From Lactarius indigo (taxonomy: Eukaryota; Basidiomycota; Agaricomycetes; Russulales; Russulaceae), in contig JAFKAC010000240.1 of NCBI GenBank assembly GCA_025766275.1, forward strand, positions 1 to 49,434: DNA of 49,434 nucleotides, given 5' to 3'. Made by a program: the position numbers and the translations under genes. Below the pieces are notes generated by a model. It ran no database searches, was not told the origin of the DNA, and worked only from the letters and a program-made list of their open reading frames with translations. Shown piece after piece: positions 48,225 through 49,434 of this stretch. Each line of letters starts with the position of its first letter. The stretch's first letter is position 1.

Positions 48225-49157
48225 CTGGTCTCAGGCCCGAGTGAGCGAGCGATCAGACCATCAAGATAGCAGCTCGGGATCTGCCGGCTGACCCTGAAGC
48301 GGACATGGAGGCGGAGCAGGGGTGGGGTGGTGGAAAAATGCGTGTCCCTTTCCCTTCGCGTTCCGTGGTCCTATGTGACACAGGGACAACTGTCTTCAGT
48401 AGGTCAGGGCTGTGCCGAGTCCATGTCATACAGCAGCCAAGTGAGGTGCCGTGTGGCGCCGCCATGGATTGATGATGCACTGGAGCAATTTTTTTTTTCC
48501 TCAGGTCCCGCGGATCGGTGCGTGTATGCGTTTGTGTGGGGTTTTCGTACTCCGGAATCTGGTGGACCTTGGAGACACTCAAGGCGGGCGATCGCGGGTG
48601 TCTTATCGGATTGGTTCGCACAGGGGTCAAGTCACAGGCGAAGGCGCGGGCGGCGGCTGCGGAAGGCGTGTAGTGCCCAATGGACAATACTGTGCCACGG
48701 TGTACCGGTGCCCCAAGTCCACCAACTAACTGACTAACTGGCACTTTTGGTGGACACACGTGTACTTGGAACCGGCATCTACAAGGCACACATAAGTGAG
48801 TTGTTGATCTGCCAGCCAGAGACCGGCGAAAGGGAAGAGGCGGTCGGGTGATTCGGGTTAGCAACAGATGAGCAACGGTAAGCACGGATGGCAGGCGACC
48901 ATGGACCGGAAAAACGGACTCGGATGGAAGCGTAGCCGCAGATGCCCGAAGGAGGACAAGATTTGGCTACCCGATTGCGACTGTTGACCAAGAAGCGGAC
49001 GCCGTGCAACTGGAGACATGGAACGCGCTCTGTTTCTTGGCTCAAAACTGCAGATTGCCGCAATTGATCGGGGGCCACATCCGACTAGTGATGCACGAGT
49101 TAACGCCCCCACTCACCTCACCCAGGAAAAAAAAATATAACTACAATATCAAAATTC

Positions 49158-49164
49158 TATAAAG
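49158..49164 (+). promoter_or_regulatory. TATA box (TATAAAG) of the ALO-like gene
   Basis: It is 50 bases upstream of the start codon at 49214 and preceded by an AT-rich stretch. Confidence 0.5.
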
Positions 49165-49213
49165 TCCACCGTCTTTGCGCTCCAATGTCCTGCAACATCT
49201 TCACCTTTTCCCC

Positions 49214-49434
49214 ATGTCGGCTCTCTCGCTCCCTCCATCCGACATTCCTCTCGACGAGCTTTATAGCCTTTTGAAACCGGTCACCATCGACCGATCGTCG
49301 TCCGCTGCCGTCTTCCAGAACTGGGGTCGCACTTTTACATGCACACCCTCATCTGTCTTCCGTCCCGAGAATGAGCTTCACTTGGAGCTCATCCTCGAGC
49401 TGGCGCGCCGCGAGGGACAGACCATACGTGCAGT
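49214..49434 (+). CDS. ALO1: D-arabinono-1,4-lactone oxidase, N-terminal part (runs off the window)
   Basis: ATG 49214 opens an intron-free frame of 73 residues to the window edge: MSALSLPPSDIPLDELYSLL, then FQNWGRTFTCTPSSVFRP and LELARREGQTIRAV. The WGRTFTCTP...VFRP block followed by a helix of this type is the start of the FAD-binding domain in the arabinonolactone/gulonolactone oxidase family. These flavoenzymes make the last step of erythro-ascorbate synthesis at the mitochondrial membrane in fungi. The catalytic domain lies outside the window, so completeness cannot be judged. Confidence 0.8.
   Translation, partial: MSALSLPPSDIPLDELYSLLKPVTIDRSSSAAVFQNWGRTFTCTPSSVFRPENELHLELILELARREGQTIRA

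Larger units (their letters stand above)
48126..49213. other. Intergenic region before the ALO-like gene
   Basis: About 1.1 kb. It contains the TCATCG-type microsatellite at 48186-48224 and short C/G-rich frames on both strands without recognisable protein features. The final 80 bases are an AT-rich promoter. Confidence 0.45.

Noticed and set aside
48253..48885. 210-codon minus-strand frame
   Set aside because: Low-complexity, no motif, in GC-rich intergenic DNA.

Overview
The window looks like nuclear DNA of a basidiomycete fungus, most likely an agaricomycete. The genes carry many short GT-AG introns of about 48-90 bases, often with CTRAC-type branch sites, and spacing is compact. The mix includes a TKL/LISK-type kinase with a C1 domain, multicopy S53 sedolisins, a microsomal P450 and a hAT transposon, which fits that group. 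All exon models below were joined by hand from splice signals and reading phase. In the intact genes the summed exon lengths are multiples of three.

Layout, 1-9.2 kb: the 3' end of an unrecognised gene (+), a multi-pass membrane protein gene (-), a complete hAT transposon with a perfect 8-bp target duplication (4077-7426), and a decayed ACOT9-like acyl-CoA thioesterase (+). 9.2-21.2 kb is a dense block of housekeeping and signalling genes: a GEN1/YEN1-type Holliday junction resolvase (+), a tuberin/TSC2 homologue (-), an unrecognised protein (-) that ends 27 bases before the TSC2 start and in the same frame, and a LISK-like kinase (+). 21.2-32 kb is accessory: a 136-bp imperfect tandem repeat, an intact sedolisin (-), a decayed unrecognised gene (+), a P450 (+) with one awkward splice, and a second sedolisin copy (-) that is broken. 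33-40.6 kb is again conserved: BiP/Kar2 (+), a METTL14/Kar4-type MT-A70 protein (-) and Noc2 (+), with very short gaps between them. 40.6-49.4 kb is sparse. It holds a decayed HSPA12-like gene (+) and the 5' end of a D-arabinono-1,4-lactone oxidase (+) at the right edge.

The genes do not form one pathway. The conserved ones cover recombination (GEN1), TOR control (TSC2), ER folding (BiP), the RNA-methylation/mating regulator family (METTL14/Kar4) and ribosome assembly (Noc2). I found no convincing new multi-gene system. The most useful observations are the intact hAT element with its exact ends, the in-frame single stop between two neighbouring genes at 17862-17864, the intact/broken sedolisin pair, microexons in BiP, and the number of decayed genes concentrated in the accessory stretches.
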